Counted from the stretch's first letter, positions 1 through 8,110 are shown. The stretch: DNA of 33,748 nt from an uncultured Desulfobacterium sp. (GCA_937124525.1 CAKZLA010000042.1:1-33748), one strand, 5' to 3'. The notes: generated by a model not told the origin, from the sequence alone. Numbers and translations: made by a program.

Positions 1-2
1 CC

Positions 3-950
3 CTATCGACGGCCCCGAAAGCGGATATCACCGGCTTCAAGCTGCTCAAGAATCTCAACATAGGTGCGATAGCGTTCCTGCGGAATCCTGCCCTCCTCCA
101 CCCAGGTTGTCACTGCACATCCGGGTTCGGTGCGGTGGCGGCAATCCCGAAAACGACAGGTATGCTCCAGAGCCTTTTCAAATCCGGGAAAATACCCGGC
201 AAGATCCTTTGACGAGATATCCACCAGGCCGAACTCGTTAAACCCCGGGGTATCTACAAGTTCTCCACCGCCTTTCAATGAATGGAGAGTGGAAACAGTG
301 GTGGTGTTGCACCCCCTGTTCCCCGCCTCAAAGAGTTCCCCCACCCTTAGATCCAGTGCCGGGCAAATGGCATTGAGCAGGGAACTTTTCCCCACCCCTG
401 TGATGCCCACAAAAAAACTGCGGAATCCCTGACCCATGAACGACTCCAGGGCATCAAGTCCCTCTCCTGTGACCGCACTCACCACAAAAATATCCACAAT
501 TCCACCATAGATGGCGGTAAGGTCGGCAACAAATTTTTCAGATTCTTCAAGATCCCCCTTATTGATCACAAGCACAGGCATCAGATCCGCCTCCCTTGCG
601 GTGACGATGGCCTGGTCAATATAGCCGGGGGTGGGCGAAGGCAACTGGGCCACCACCACACCAAGCACATCCAGGTTTGCACCAACAATTCTAACGCTGC
701 CCCGGGAATCCCTTCTACGCAGCTCTGTTCTTCGTGGCAATCGTGTGAGGCGGTGATTCTGCACGACCACGTTGTCACCGACCACATGGCCCGCACGCCT
801 TTTAATCTTCACCATCCGCCTTTCTCCGGATTCAAACAAAATATCCACAGCAATACCATGGTGGGCAACAATGACGCACTTCTGATCCGAAGCAGAAGAG
901 GAGGTATCCTTTTTCTTGCCTTCTGCAATATTTTTTTTCTTAATTTTCAA
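3..950 (-). CDS. rsgA: Ribosome small subunit-dependent GTPase A (RsgA)
   Basis: Circularly permuted GTPase that checks late maturation of the 30S ribosomal subunit in the cytoplasm. The permuted order is visible: G4 (NKGD, residues 130-133) and a G5-like SAVTGEG come before G1 (GITGVGKSS, about 182-190), a switch segment with NTTTVS, and G3 (DTPG, 233-236). The C-terminal zinc module is CRFRDCRHRTEPGC (265-278; Cys265, Cys270, His272, Cys278). An OB-fold segment precedes the G domain. Length (315 aa) is normal, with a Lys-rich N-terminal tail of about 22 residues. The start is TTG, chosen because a GGAGAT ribosome site lies about 6 nt upstream and no closer ATG fits. It is transcribed away from the polyferredoxin gene. 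Identification is secure. Confidence 0.95.
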   Translation of the reverse strand: MKIKKKNIAEGKKKDTSSSASDQKCVIVAHHGIAVDILFESGERRMVKIKRRAGHVVGDNVVVQNHRLTRLPRRTELRRRDSRGSVRIVGANLDVLGVVVAQLPSPTPGYIDQAIVTAREADLMPVLVINKGDLEESEKFVADLTAIYGGIVDIFVVSAVTGEGLDALESFMGQGFRSFFVGITGVGKSSLLNAICPALDLRVGELFEAGNRGCNTTTVSTLHSLKGGGELVDTPGFNEFGLVDISSKDLAGYFPGFEKALEHTCRFRDCRHRTEPGCAVTTWVEEGRIPQERYRTYVEILEQLEAGDIRFRGRR

Positions 951-1096
951 ACGTTATCTCCGTCCTGGTATTAATTTCAGGGTCACCTACAATACCACCA
1001 GAAGCTCAAAAAAGACAGGCCCCATTGATCCGTCTTATTGACCTTTGGTCTAAGTCAACATTGTGATTTTATCATTGATGATATAGAAGCATCTCA

Positions 1097-1110
1097 TTGA
1101 TATGGGTCAA
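1097..1110. promoter_or_regulatory. FNR/CRP-like inverted repeat upstream of the 4Fe-4S membrane protein
   Basis: TTGATATGGGTCAA differs by one base from the FNR-type palindrome TTGAT-N4-ATCAA. It lies about 100 bp before the start of the iron-sulfur membrane protein, and a second TTGAC...GTCAA pair spans 1038-1058. A small GC hairpin followed by six T (1165-1181) just before the ribosome site could attenuate transcription. Regulation by an FNR/HcpR-like protein is inference from motif and gene function only. Confidence 0.3.
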
Positions 1111-1211
1111 GTTTTTTTTCACAAGCCCATGGTAGTGATAAAAAGACAGGAAAAGATTGTTTCGGGGCGTTGCCCTTTTTTGTCTGTTCACAATAGCAGC
1201 AGGAGTTGAAA

Positions 1212-2330
1212 ATGATAGATAGTTCCAACACATCACACACCAGCCCATCTGATACTTCTGGGTTTATCAGCATAAGGCGACTTGTCCAGATTCTCTTTCT
1301 CATCATCACGCTCTTTGTGGGCACAATGTTTTATCAATTCGTTGCCCAACTGGAATCCGGTGCAGCGCCAACAATAACAAGGCCCCCCGGGGTGGAAGCC
1401 TTCCTTCCCATCAGCGCTTTGGTGAGTTTAAAACACCTTTTACTAACCGGAGAGATCAATGATATTCACCCATCGGCACTGATCCTGTTTCTCATCATCT
1501 GTACCACAGCTCTTGTGGCAAAAAAGAGCTTTTGCAGCTGGATTTGCCCCGTAGGGCTGTTGTCCGATTGCCTGGCAACACTCCACAATTTTCTATTTAA
1601 AAAATCCCTGAAACTTCCCAGGTGGCTGGATTTCCCCCTGCAAAGCATCAAATACATCATTGCCGGATTCTTTATCTGGAGTATTTTTTTTAACATGCCT
1701 GCAAATGCCCTTGAACAGTTCATTCAAAGCCCCTACAATACCTTTGCAGACATTAAAATGCTGAAATTATTCACGGAAATATCCAGCACATCCCTCTGGG
1801 TGATCACAGCACTGCTGGTGTTATCCATCCTCATTCGCAATTTCTGGTGCCGTTATCTTTGTCCCTATGGTGCAATCCTGGGAATCCTTGGAAGAGTCAG
1901 CCTGGGAAGTATTCGGCGTAACGAAAAAAACTGCATCCGATGTGGAAAATGTGAAGCGGTGTGCCCGGGCAATATACCCATTCTGGAAAAAGCAACGATC
2001 CATTCCCTGGAATGTTCTGCATGCCAGAGATGCGTTGAGACTTGCCCCGGTAAGAATGCCATTGGTTTTTCTCTGTTTTTCGGAAAAATTCCCTTGAACC
2101 CCAAAAAAACAGCATTGATTCTTCTTCTTCTCTTCACTGTGGGAATCTCCACTGCCAGACTCACCGGTCACTGGCACAACAAGGTTCCCATGAAGGCGTA
2201 TAGACAATATGCATTACCCAGCCCCCTGTCCCACATGCCCATGTCACTCGGTAAAATAAGCCCGGAGCAGAAGGAAAGGATGCTAAAAAAAATGCGAGAA
2301 TTACAGGCAGCACAATCGGAAACCCCATGA
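1212..2330 (+). CDS. Membrane polyferredoxin of the NapH/NosR/YccM type (4Fe-4S binding)
   Basis: Polytopic membrane electron-transfer protein. After an N-terminal hydrophobic helix come two membrane motifs typical of the family, FCSWICPVG (about 107-115) and CRYLCPYGA (about 213-221), then a cytoplasmic two-cluster ferredoxin module with CIRCGKCEAVCP (about 241-252) and CSACQRCVETCP (about 268-279), and a last hydrophobic segment. Such proteins pass electrons between the quinone pool or ferredoxin and periplasmic or membrane partners. The partner cannot be named from the sequence, since no nap, nos or rnf gene is nearby. The ATG start has AGGAG 6 nt upstream; a TTG 6 nt earlier lies too close to that site. 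The stop overlaps the next start (ATGA), so at least two genes are co-transcribed. 372 aa. Confidence 0.85.
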   Translation: MIDSSNTSHTSPSDTSGFISIRRLVQILFLIITLFVGTMFYQFVAQLESGAAPTITRPPGVEAFLPISALVSLKHLLLTGEINDIHPSALILFLIICTTALVAKKSFCSWICPVGLLSDCLATLHNFLFKKSLKLPRWLDFPLQSIKYIIAGFFIWSIFFNMPANALEQFIQSPYNTFADIKMLKLFTEISSTSLWVITALLVLSILIRNFWCRYLCPYGAILGILGRVSLGSIRRNEKNCIRCGKCEAVCPGNIPILEKATIHSLECSACQRCVETCPGKNAIGFSLFFGKIPLNPKKTALILLLLFTVGISTARLTGHWHNKVPMKAYRQYALPSPLSHMPMSLGKISPEQKERMLKKMRELQAAQSETP

Positions 2331-2674
2331 ATATTAAAACAACCAACACCATTATATATTGCAACAAATGGAAAGAGACGGTGGCATTCTATGTCCTGAA
2401 TCTAAGATTGACAGTGCTCCTGGATAAAAAATGGTTTGTGGAGCTCAAACTCACCGAGTCAGCCCGTTTGAGCATTGCCGATGCCGCAAAAACCTCCATT
2501 AAAAGCAGCAATGGACAGGGAATCACAATCAGCATGGCCGTGGATGATATTGAACAGACACGCCTCACCCTTAAAAAAAGGAAACTGGCCCCCACAGTCA
2601 TTAAATCGTGCTGGGGCTCCAGCGTGTTTTATCTGTATGATCCCGAGGGCAACAGACTTGAGTTTTGGTCATAA
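2327..2674 (+). CDS. VOC (glyoxalase/bleomycin-resistance fold) family protein
   Basis: A single 115-residue VOC module. It has the N-terminal beta strand and helix with YCNKWKETVAFY, a middle strand WFVELKL, and the C-terminal hallmark VFYLYDPEGNRLEFWS, where the final Glu is the usual metal-ligand position. VOC proteins act as dimeric metal-dependent lyases, isomerases or dioxygenases, or as binding proteins. The substrate cannot be deduced. The start overlaps the stop of the polyferredoxin gene (ATGA), and the stop directly abuts the TTG start of the rhomboid gene, so translation of all three is probably coupled. Family assignment is firm, function open. Confidence 0.8.
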   Translation: MNIKTTNTIIYCNKWKETVAFYVLNLRLTVLLDKKWFVELKLTESARLSIADAAKTSIKSSNGQGITISMAVDDIEQTRLTLKKRKLAPTVIKSCWGSSVFYLYDPEGNRLEFWS

Positions 2675-3697
2675 TTGAGTACAACCAAATCTCAACAAAT
2701 TCCATCTAAGGATAAGGCTTTGGGAATAAAGAAACATGACAATTTAACGGATGCATTGTCCGGCCTTGACCTGAAGTCTGCGGATATGACGGCACTTATA
2801 TTGCTCTCCCAGAAGATTGAAGTCCTGTGGCAGGAGCACAATGGGGTGATTGATCTAATCGTTGATGATGCTGACTATGCCAGGGCCTGGGATACACTTT
2901 CCCGGTTTTATACAGAAAACAATATTCCCTTAAAAGATTTTAAAAAAAGTAATCGTGCTTTGCACGACCCCAAACACACCCCCCCGGCACTACTGCCCGC
3001 CATCAATGAAAAAGGAAAAATAGCAGCGGCCGGGGCCTGTCTGATGCTGTGTATCATTCATACGGGCACAATCTATCACGGCAATCATCACCAAGTGGTG
3101 CTCAACCATGGGGCCTCCGCACTCTATATCCTCCAGGGAGAATACGAAAGAAGCATCACCGCACTGCTGCTCCACTCAGATTTGCAACATCTTGCCGGAA
3201 ACGTGATGGGACTTCTGGTGCTGGGCAGCGTCATCTGTAGTCTTTTGGGGCCTGGACGGGGTCTTTTTCTCATCTTATTTTCCGGTGCTGTGGGTAATTT
3301 GCTCAATGCCTTCATGTATCGGCGGGTCCATCTCTCCATTGGCGCTTCCACCGCTGTCATGGGAGCTGTGGGGATTCTGGTGGCATGGCAGCTTAAAAAA
3401 AAGGTTATCATCACGTCAACGCCACATCGTCTCATTGACATCAAAGGATCGGCACTCTATCCACTGGGGGCAGGTGCAGCCCTGGTGGGGATGTTCAGCG
3501 GCGGCGAAAACACAGACGTGTCTGCCCATGTCTTTGGATTTATGGCAGGGCTTGGGAGCGCCATCTTATTTTTCTGGACCGCCGCATATTTTAAACAAAA
3601 AACGATGGGAAAGGGGAAGAAAAACATTCTCCAGTATGTGGACAATTTTTTTCTTGTTATCGTTGCAGCGGTTATTCTACTGGCCTGGCTCATGTAA
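2675..3697 (+). CDS. Rhomboid-family intramembrane serine protease
   Basis: The catalytic features of rhomboids are all present: HSDLQHLAGN (His167, His172, Asn176) in the helix before the active site, GASTAVMG with the nucleophile Ser225, and the dyad His285 in DVSAHVFGFMAG. About seven hydrophobic helices follow a soluble N-terminal region of about 110 residues with no recognised domain. Rhomboids cut transmembrane substrates within the lipid bilayer. The TTG start directly follows the previous TAA and has no clear ribosome site, so re-initiation is plausible; the next Met (residue 38) is an alternative and would leave the protease domain intact. The last codon and stop merge into a repeat of family D. 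340 aa. Confidence 0.85.
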   Translation: MSTTKSQQIPSKDKALGIKKHDNLTDALSGLDLKSADMTALILLSQKIEVLWQEHNGVIDLIVDDADYARAWDTLSRFYTENNIPLKDFKKSNRALHDPKHTPPALLPAINEKGKIAAAGACLMLCIIHTGTIYHGNHHQVVLNHGASALYILQGEYERSITALLLHSDLQHLAGNVMGLLVLGSVICSLLGPGRGLFLILFSGAVGNLLNAFMYRRVHLSIGASTAVMGAVGILVAWQLKKKVIITSTPHRLIDIKGSALYPLGAGAALVGMFSGGENTDVSAHVFGFMAGLGSAILFFWTAAYFKQKTMGKGKKNILQYVDNFFLVIVAAVILLAWLM

Positions 3698-3791
3698 TTT
3701 TCAATAAGTCCTGGCATTCAGGAAATCTTTTTAAATAGCAACTGGCGTTTAAAGGGTAAGCAGGCTTTATCACCCCGGGTTATTGAAAATT
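3696..3791. repeat. Dispersed repeat family D, copy 1 (terminal inverted repeats)
   Basis: A 96-bp element bounded by perfect 11-bp inverted repeats, AATTTTCAATA (3696-3706) and TATTGAAAATT (3781-3791). It is alignable end to end with copy 2 at 6950-7047, the best-conserved block being GCAGGYT..ATCACCCYGGGT. The left end supplies the last two bases of the rhomboid stop codon. It fills most of the gap between the convergent rhomboid and cyclase genes. Non-autonomous, MITE-like appearance; no ORF. Confidence 0.6.
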
Positions 3792-3824
3792 TACTGATTC
3801 AGGGTGTAACTCAATGTTCTAATT

Positions 3825-5567
3825 TCAAGTCTGGCGTACTGGGTCCAGAACATGAAGTAACACAGGATCTTCTATCCCTTTAAATTGTGCATCAAAGGAT
3901 CGTAACACTTCCAGTTCCGTTTTTAAATGGCAATACACGGCGTCTGAAATCACAATTTCCTCCCCCAGAGCAGTGCCCTGGATGCGGCTTGTCAGATTCA
4001 CAGCAGACCCCACAATGCCATACTTTTTACGGGTTTCAGAGCCCAGATTTCCCACGATCACCTCTCCTGTGTGGACCCCAATGCCCATGTGTACTTCAGG
4101 AATCTGTTTTTCCTTGACATCCCGGTTGAACTCAACCATCTTCTGCTGCATTTTAGCCGCGCATTGGATGGTATTTCGCAGGGTGTCAAGTATGGCGACT
4201 TCCGACGGTGACGGGTCCCGGGATTCAAAGAAAACCAGAATACCATCCCCTAAAAAATCAACGATAATGCCCTTGTGGGCATCAATGATCTCAATAATGA
4301 GAGAAAAATAACCATTCAACAGATCAATGGTGGTTTCAGGAGTTAAGCCTTCTGCCATGCGGGTAAATCCCCGGATGTCCGTCATCATGATCACCACCTC
4401 TTTTCGGACTCCTCCCAACTGGCTGGCATCGGGTTGTTTCATCAATTGCCGGGCAAAGTCAGGGTCCACATACCGACCAAAAGAATTACGGATAAAATCC
4501 CGCTCCTTAAGTCCCTCCACCATGGCATTAAAATTCCGGACCAGCATGCCCATTTCATCCCGACTGTTGATCTGGATGGGATCTCCATACTCCCCCCGGG
4601 CCACATGGTCGGCCTGTTGGGACAATCGTCGGATATTTTCTGTGAGCTTCAATCCATGGCTTCGTATCAAAAAGATAACAAGGCCAATGATAAATAAGCC
4701 GCTCATGCCAAATAAATTGCGATATTGAATAATGGGTTTTAAGATATCCTCACCCCGCCCATAGATGATGATGGTCCACGGCACATTATCCAATTTATAG
4801 AAACCTGCAATGAGTTTGGGTGGATGGCCCTCCCCTGCCACCGTTCCATGGGCTTTCTTTTCCAGGGATTTTAGAATATCCAACTCCAGTTGATCTTTGG
4901 AATCCCCAAGGGAATGACGTCCCACCATGGTGGTATTTGTGTGAAAAAGAAATTTTTGATGGCTGTCCACAATGCAGACCATGCCATGCCTAAACCACTC
5001 CATACGATCCCGATGAAGATCATCAATAAGGGTGGAAAATCGCATGGTCAATTCAAGGGTACCCACCATATGTTTCTTATCGTCCAAAAGATTTAACACA
5101 AGCTTAAAGGTGGTACCACCGGCATCGGTGTCATACTCCGGACGAGAAACGGCTTCCACACGGCTATGCCTGTATGCCCTCATCTGTTTCCAGGGCATTC
5201 CCATGGACTCCTTCATGGGCAGTGGACTTATTTTCTCTGCATAGCTAAAGGAGACCTTTACCACCCCATCCAGATCCTCCAGGGCCGAGGTCACCATTTC
5301 ATTAAAAAGTGGAGATTGTCCACTGGGAATGGTTTTGTACATCAGTTCAATGAGTTCAACGGGCCGCAACAGGCGCATTTCAATGAAATGAGCCGTCCGC
5401 TGGAGTTTCAATATGGCAGACTCATTCCACTGCTGCATCATGGCATCACGGGTATAGATAAAACTTGCGATACCCCATATCAAAATAATACAGAACACCG
5501 GCAGCAAAACGAGAATCAAAAGTCTACCCTGGAGACTGTTCAGTTTTGAGATATTACTCTTTTTCAT
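3825..5567 (-). CDS. Membrane sensor with HAMP and class III adenylate/guanylate cyclase domain
   Basis: Architecture: transmembrane helix (about 15-37), periplasmic Cache-like sensor (about 40-275), second helix (about 283-301), HAMP (about 302-355) and a class III cyclase domain (about 387-560). Metal-binding Asp397 (MTDIRG) and Asp441 (FLGDGI) are present, as are the transition-state residues Asn524 and Arg528 (SAVNLTSR). The base-selecting Lys expected just before FLGDG is Asp437, and the partner position expected to be Asp or Thr is Gly517 (KYGIVG). Substrate (ATP or GTP) therefore cannot be predicted, although the metal and catalytic residues suggest an active enzyme. It probably converts an extracytoplasmic ligand signal into a cyclic nucleotide. 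ATG start with a GGGAAGAGA ribosome site. 580 aa, monocistronic, converging on the rhomboid gene. Confidence 0.88.
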   Translation of the reverse strand: MKKSNISKLNSLQGRLLILVLLPVFCIILIWGIASFIYTRDAMMQQWNESAILKLQRTAHFIEMRLLRPVELIELMYKTIPSGQSPLFNEMVTSALEDLDGVVKVSFSYAEKISPLPMKESMGMPWKQMRAYRHSRVEAVSRPEYDTDAGGTTFKLVLNLLDDKKHMVGTLELTMRFSTLIDDLHRDRMEWFRHGMVCIVDSHQKFLFHTNTTMVGRHSLGDSKDQLELDILKSLEKKAHGTVAGEGHPPKLIAGFYKLDNVPWTIIIYGRGEDILKPIIQYRNLFGMSGLFIIGLVIFLIRSHGLKLTENIRRLSQQADHVARGEYGDPIQINSRDEMGMLVRNFNAMVEGLKERDFIRNSFGRYVDPDFARQLMKQPDASQLGGVRKEVVIMMTDIRGFTRMAEGLTPETTIDLLNGYFSLIIEIIDAHKGIIVDFLGDGILVFFESRDPSPSEVAILDTLRNTIQCAAKMQQKMVEFNRDVKEKQIPEVHMGIGVHTGEVIVGNLGSETRKKYGIVGSAVNLTSRIQGTALGEEIVISDAVYCHLKTELEVLRSFDAQFKGIEDPVLLHVLDPVRQT

Positions 5568-5689
5568 ATTCTCTTCCCATAGGATTAAGGGAGTTCATTA
5601 GAATTTAAATACCCACTTTTGAATACAGCACTCTGGATAGTCGGTACAGAGCTCTCTTATCTTGGGTATATTATTTCCCATGAACTAAC

Positions 5690-5774
5690 TAACCTGGACA
5701 TGGACAAGCCAGAACCAAAAAGATTTTCTGATTCTCTTGCCAAAATAACACGAAGATAAGAGATAAGAATCTAA
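5690..5774 (+). repeat. Dispersed repeat family A, copy 1
   Basis: An intergenic 85-bp sequence starting TAACCTGGACA and ending GATAAGAATCTAA, matching 14222-14299 (same strand) and 17462-17540 (opposite strand). Shared core: a small CTGG-ACAAG-CCAG hairpin, then CTGATTCTCTTGCC. This copy has an extra 6 bp from a TGGACA duplication. It lies upstream of the cyclase gene in the 402-bp gap 5568-5969, which holds this repeat, the family B palindrome and no gene. Confidence 0.7.
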
Positions 5775-5833
5775 TGTCTATCACTGGATGTTCAAATTTT
5801 TTTGATCCGTTTTAAGGAATCCTTCATATAAAC

Positions 5834-5910
5834 TCAAAAGTACTTTACAATTTTCTGGGGAAAGCCTCTACAAATGGGAAATGCTCAAAGAAAGTGTAAA
5901 GTACTTTTGA
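5834..5910. repeat. Dispersed repeat family B, copy 1: 16-bp perfect palindrome arms
   Basis: Left arm TCAAAAGTACTTTACA (5834-5849) and right arm TGTAAAGTACTTTTGA (5895-5910) are perfect inverted repeats around a 45-bp centre. The right arm continues with AGGAT, and the same ATCCT occurs left of the left arm behind a 10-bp insertion, so the original stem was about 21 bp. The centre (5846-5902) matches 18811-18869 at roughly three quarters of positions. Located downstream of sfsA. Confidence 0.65.
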
Positions 5911-5969
5911 AGGATGCCCGTTTTGAGAAAACGGGGTCATCCAACATAAAAAAACTTGATCATCAAATT

Positions 5970-6686
5970 TCAGGATATAAGCATGACTGGTAAGGATTCG
6001 CCCATGGAGATCCTCTCCCGGGTCATCACAGCACTTCTGGCAATCACCTCCACCCCGTTTTGAGCCACCCTTGCCAGGGCATCTGCATACACCGAATCAA
6101 TGTCCGCCGCCGGTTTAAAACCAATGGCATCCATGCGCTGGATCAAAAAAAAAAGGACGGCTCGATGGCCTTTTGTCACAAGCCATTCCAATTCGTCCAG
6201 ATGTTTCTGGCCCCGGGTGGTGACGGCATCGGGAAAGCGTGCCATCCCCTCTTCCACTAGTGTGCAGTTTTTCACCTCCACGTAGCACTTTTCCCCATTG
6301 TCCCTGGTGAGAAGTATATCCAACCGGGTGTGATCACTGGTTTTAATTTCAGGTTTAAATTGAGAATAACCCAACAGTTCCGGCACAAGTCCATGGGCAA
6401 TGGAGGACATCACCAATTTATTGGGTATCAGGGTGTTGATACCAATGAGGGTTTGGGGCATCTCCATGAGTTCCCAGGTATATTTGAGTTTTCTTTTCGG
6501 GTTATCACTCTGCGAAAGATATACTGGCCGCCCGGGCTCGCAGCACCCCCGCATGGAACCTGAATTGGGGCAATGGGCCGTGACCATGGTCCCATCATTC
6601 AACATTACATCTGCCAGAAATCGCTTATATCGTTTAATCAGAACCCCCTCAATTAAAGGGGGCAGTGGGTGTCCTTCATAGGTCAT
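5970..6686 (-). CDS. sfsA: SfsA family protein (sugar fermentation stimulation protein homologue)
   Basis: The characteristic SfsA blocks are present: PLPPLIEGVLIKRYKRFLADV at the N-terminus, then TAHCPNSGSM with PGRPVYLS, YTWELMEM, GINTLIPNKLV, DILLTRDNGEKCYVEVKNCTL, RFPDAVTTRGQKHLDEL and AVLFFLIQR. The fold includes an OB-like N-terminal part and a restriction-nuclease-like core carrying D and EVK. In E. coli it was described as a DNA-binding factor affecting maltose genes; its biochemical role is unsettled. The inner ATG at 6686 was chosen because GAGG lies 9 nt upstream and the 238-residue product equals the family length; a start at 6701 adds five residues without a ribosome site. Identity secure. 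Confidence 0.92.
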   Translation of the reverse strand: MTYEGHPLPPLIEGVLIKRYKRFLADVMLNDGTMVTAHCPNSGSMRGCCEPGRPVYLSQSDNPKRKLKYTWELMEMPQTLIGINTLIPNKLVMSSIAHGLVPELLGYSQFKPEIKTSDHTRLDILLTRDNGEKCYVEVKNCTLVEEGMARFPDAVTTRGQKHLDELEWLVTKGHRAVLFFLIQRMDAIGFKPAADIDSVYADALARVAQNGVEVIARSAVMTRERISMGESLPVMLIS

Positions 6687-6762
6687 GGAATTTTTCCTCA
6701 TTATTCAATAGACATTATATCAATTTTGCATAAGCTATTGATTTAATTAAGTAGCTTATTTA

Positions 6763-6896
6763 GTAAATATTCGGACAGCACCCTAATATTCACCTAAGTT
6801 TGGCCCTGCTCACATAGCATTAGTATGCTACGCAGTCCCAGATACGTGAATATGGGGCACTGGCCAAACATTTACATTGCCAAGCCGAATATTTAC
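6763..6896. repeat. Dispersed repeat family C, copy 1
   Basis: A 134-bp imperfect palindrome with perfect 12-bp ends, GTAAATATTCGG (6763-6774) and CCGAATATTTAC (6885-6896). Inside are GTTTGGCC/GGCCAAAC, ATATTCAC/GTGAATAT and a TAGCAT-TAGT-ATGCTA hairpin. The right half matches copy 2 (23037-23145), including ATGCTACGCA and CAAACATTTACATT. It occupies the upstream side of sfsA in the 421-bp gap before the TIGR02757 gene. No ORF. Confidence 0.65.
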
Positions 6897-6949
6897 CTTA
6901 TTTATTTAAAAAACTAAATAAAATCAAGCATTTAAACAAAAATCAGGCA

Positions 6950-7047
6950 AATTCTTAATAAATCCAGAATTTTAGGAATCCTTTTGCGTATCATCCGGGG
7001 TTTAAGGTGTTGGGCAGGTTGCATCACCCTGGGTATTATTGAAAACT
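6950..7047. repeat. Dispersed repeat family D, copy 2
   Basis: A 98-bp copy aligned over its whole length with 3696-3791: the left end AATTCTTAATA and right end TATTGAAAACT are decayed versions of the perfect 11-bp inverted ends of copy 1. The conserved inner block is GGGCAGGTTGCATCACCCTGGGT. As with copy 1 it sits just past the 3' end of a minus-strand gene. Confidence 0.6.
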
Positions 7048-7107
7048 CACAAAATCAGTAGAATGTCTAATCAATGTTAGCAGGGGGAAGCCCTGAAAAA
7101 TGGATCA

Positions 7108-7908
7108 TCAGGCTTGAATCAGAGTTTCCAGATCATGGACATCCATATCAGGATGAATGCCAAACCGGGTCAAGGAAAAATCATATTTTACCGGATCATC
7201 CGGGCAGAAACGGGCAAAGCCCTGGGTCACTTCCCGGGCTGTTTTCATGTTGGCTTGTTTTCTCTTTGTAAATCCCAGCATCCGACCGGCAGTGTGCATG
7301 TGGGTGTCCAGGGGAACAATCAACCGGGATGTGGGAACACATGTCCATCCACCGGGGTCCACCTCATCCTTTCTCACCATCCAACGCAAAAACAGGCTGC
7401 TTCTTTTACAGGCACTCCCCTTTTCTGGATCTGCCATAAGATGCCCCAGGTTGCGCCCTTCTTTGATCTGCCGGGTAAAAAACGATAATGCCGTGAGAAC
7501 AGAGAGATCCTCCCCGGACTGTCCATGGGCAAAACAGGCCTCCAGAGAGCCATATTGTTCCACCACATTCCGAATGCCAGAAAGCAACCCGATCACATGG
7601 GTCCCTGTGGCAAATCGATATTTAAATGTTTCAAATTCCTGTACCATTCCACTGCCATCACCCAGGCATAGATATTCCCAGGGGTGCTTACCCATGGGAG
7701 CCAGCACGCTTTCAACGGCCTTTAGAATCTGTGCCACACGGCCGTAGGCCAGACAGGAGGCAATGAGCGCCACTATTTCCCTGTCCCGGACATCTGGATA
7801 CTGGTAAAGGAATTGCAAGGGATCAGGCTCCACAAGTGCACGTTTATGGTATTGATCAAAAATAAGTTCAAGCTTTTTTTTAAATATGATTTCAGTTGAT
7901 TCTGGCAT
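7108..7908 (-). CDS. TIGR02757 (DUF2400) family protein
   Basis: Conserved protein of unknown function found in Desulfobacterota, Bacteroidetes and others. Family features visible: DPLQFLYQYPDVRDREIVALIAS near the N-terminus, GRVAQILKAVESVL, FKYRFATG, SSLFLRWMVRKDEVDPGGW, and the C-terminal LIVPLDTHMHTAGRMLGFTKRK followed by DPVKYDFSLTRFGI. The helical pattern with a conserved HTH-like middle and LDTH resembles the helix-hairpin DNA glycosylase (HhH-GPD) fold, a known suggestion for this family but without proven activity. Start: the ATG at 7908 with TAGGAATT before it gives 266 residues; an in-frame ATG at 7983 has no ribosome site. Monocistronic, divergent from proC. Confidence 0.8.
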   Translation of the reverse strand: MPESTEIIFKKKLELIFDQYHKRALVEPDPLQFLYQYPDVRDREIVALIASCLAYGRVAQILKAVESVLAPMGKHPWEYLCLGDGSGMVQEFETFKYRFATGTHVIGLLSGIRNVVEQYGSLEACFAHGQSGEDLSVLTALSFFTRQIKEGRNLGHLMADPEKGSACKRSSLFLRWMVRKDEVDPGGWTCVPTSRLIVPLDTHMHTAGRMLGFTKRKQANMKTAREVTQGFARFCPDDPVKYDFSLTRFGIHPDMDVHDLETLIQA

Positions 7909-8045
7909 AATTCCTATACTCATGGGCCCTAAATTTTCATTTTTCATACCACATGCGTTTCTTTCAATTTTAACAGAACACATTGTGTGGTGTTAAATTG
8001 AAAAACTTATGACTGACGAGTTCCTAATATCTTTCTTGATTTATC

Positions 8046-8075
8046 TTGACTTAAAACAAAGGCTGATTTTAATAT
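8046..8075 (+). promoter_or_regulatory. Candidate sigma-70-type promoter for proC
   Basis: TTGACT (8046-8051) and TAATAT (8070-8075) separated by 18 bp. Transcription would start near 8082, placing the heptamer tract at 8111-8164 inside the 5' leader of proC. Motif-based only. Confidence 0.4.
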
Positions 8076-8110
8076 ACTGGCAATTTGAGTATACTTGTTC
8101 ATACCATTGG

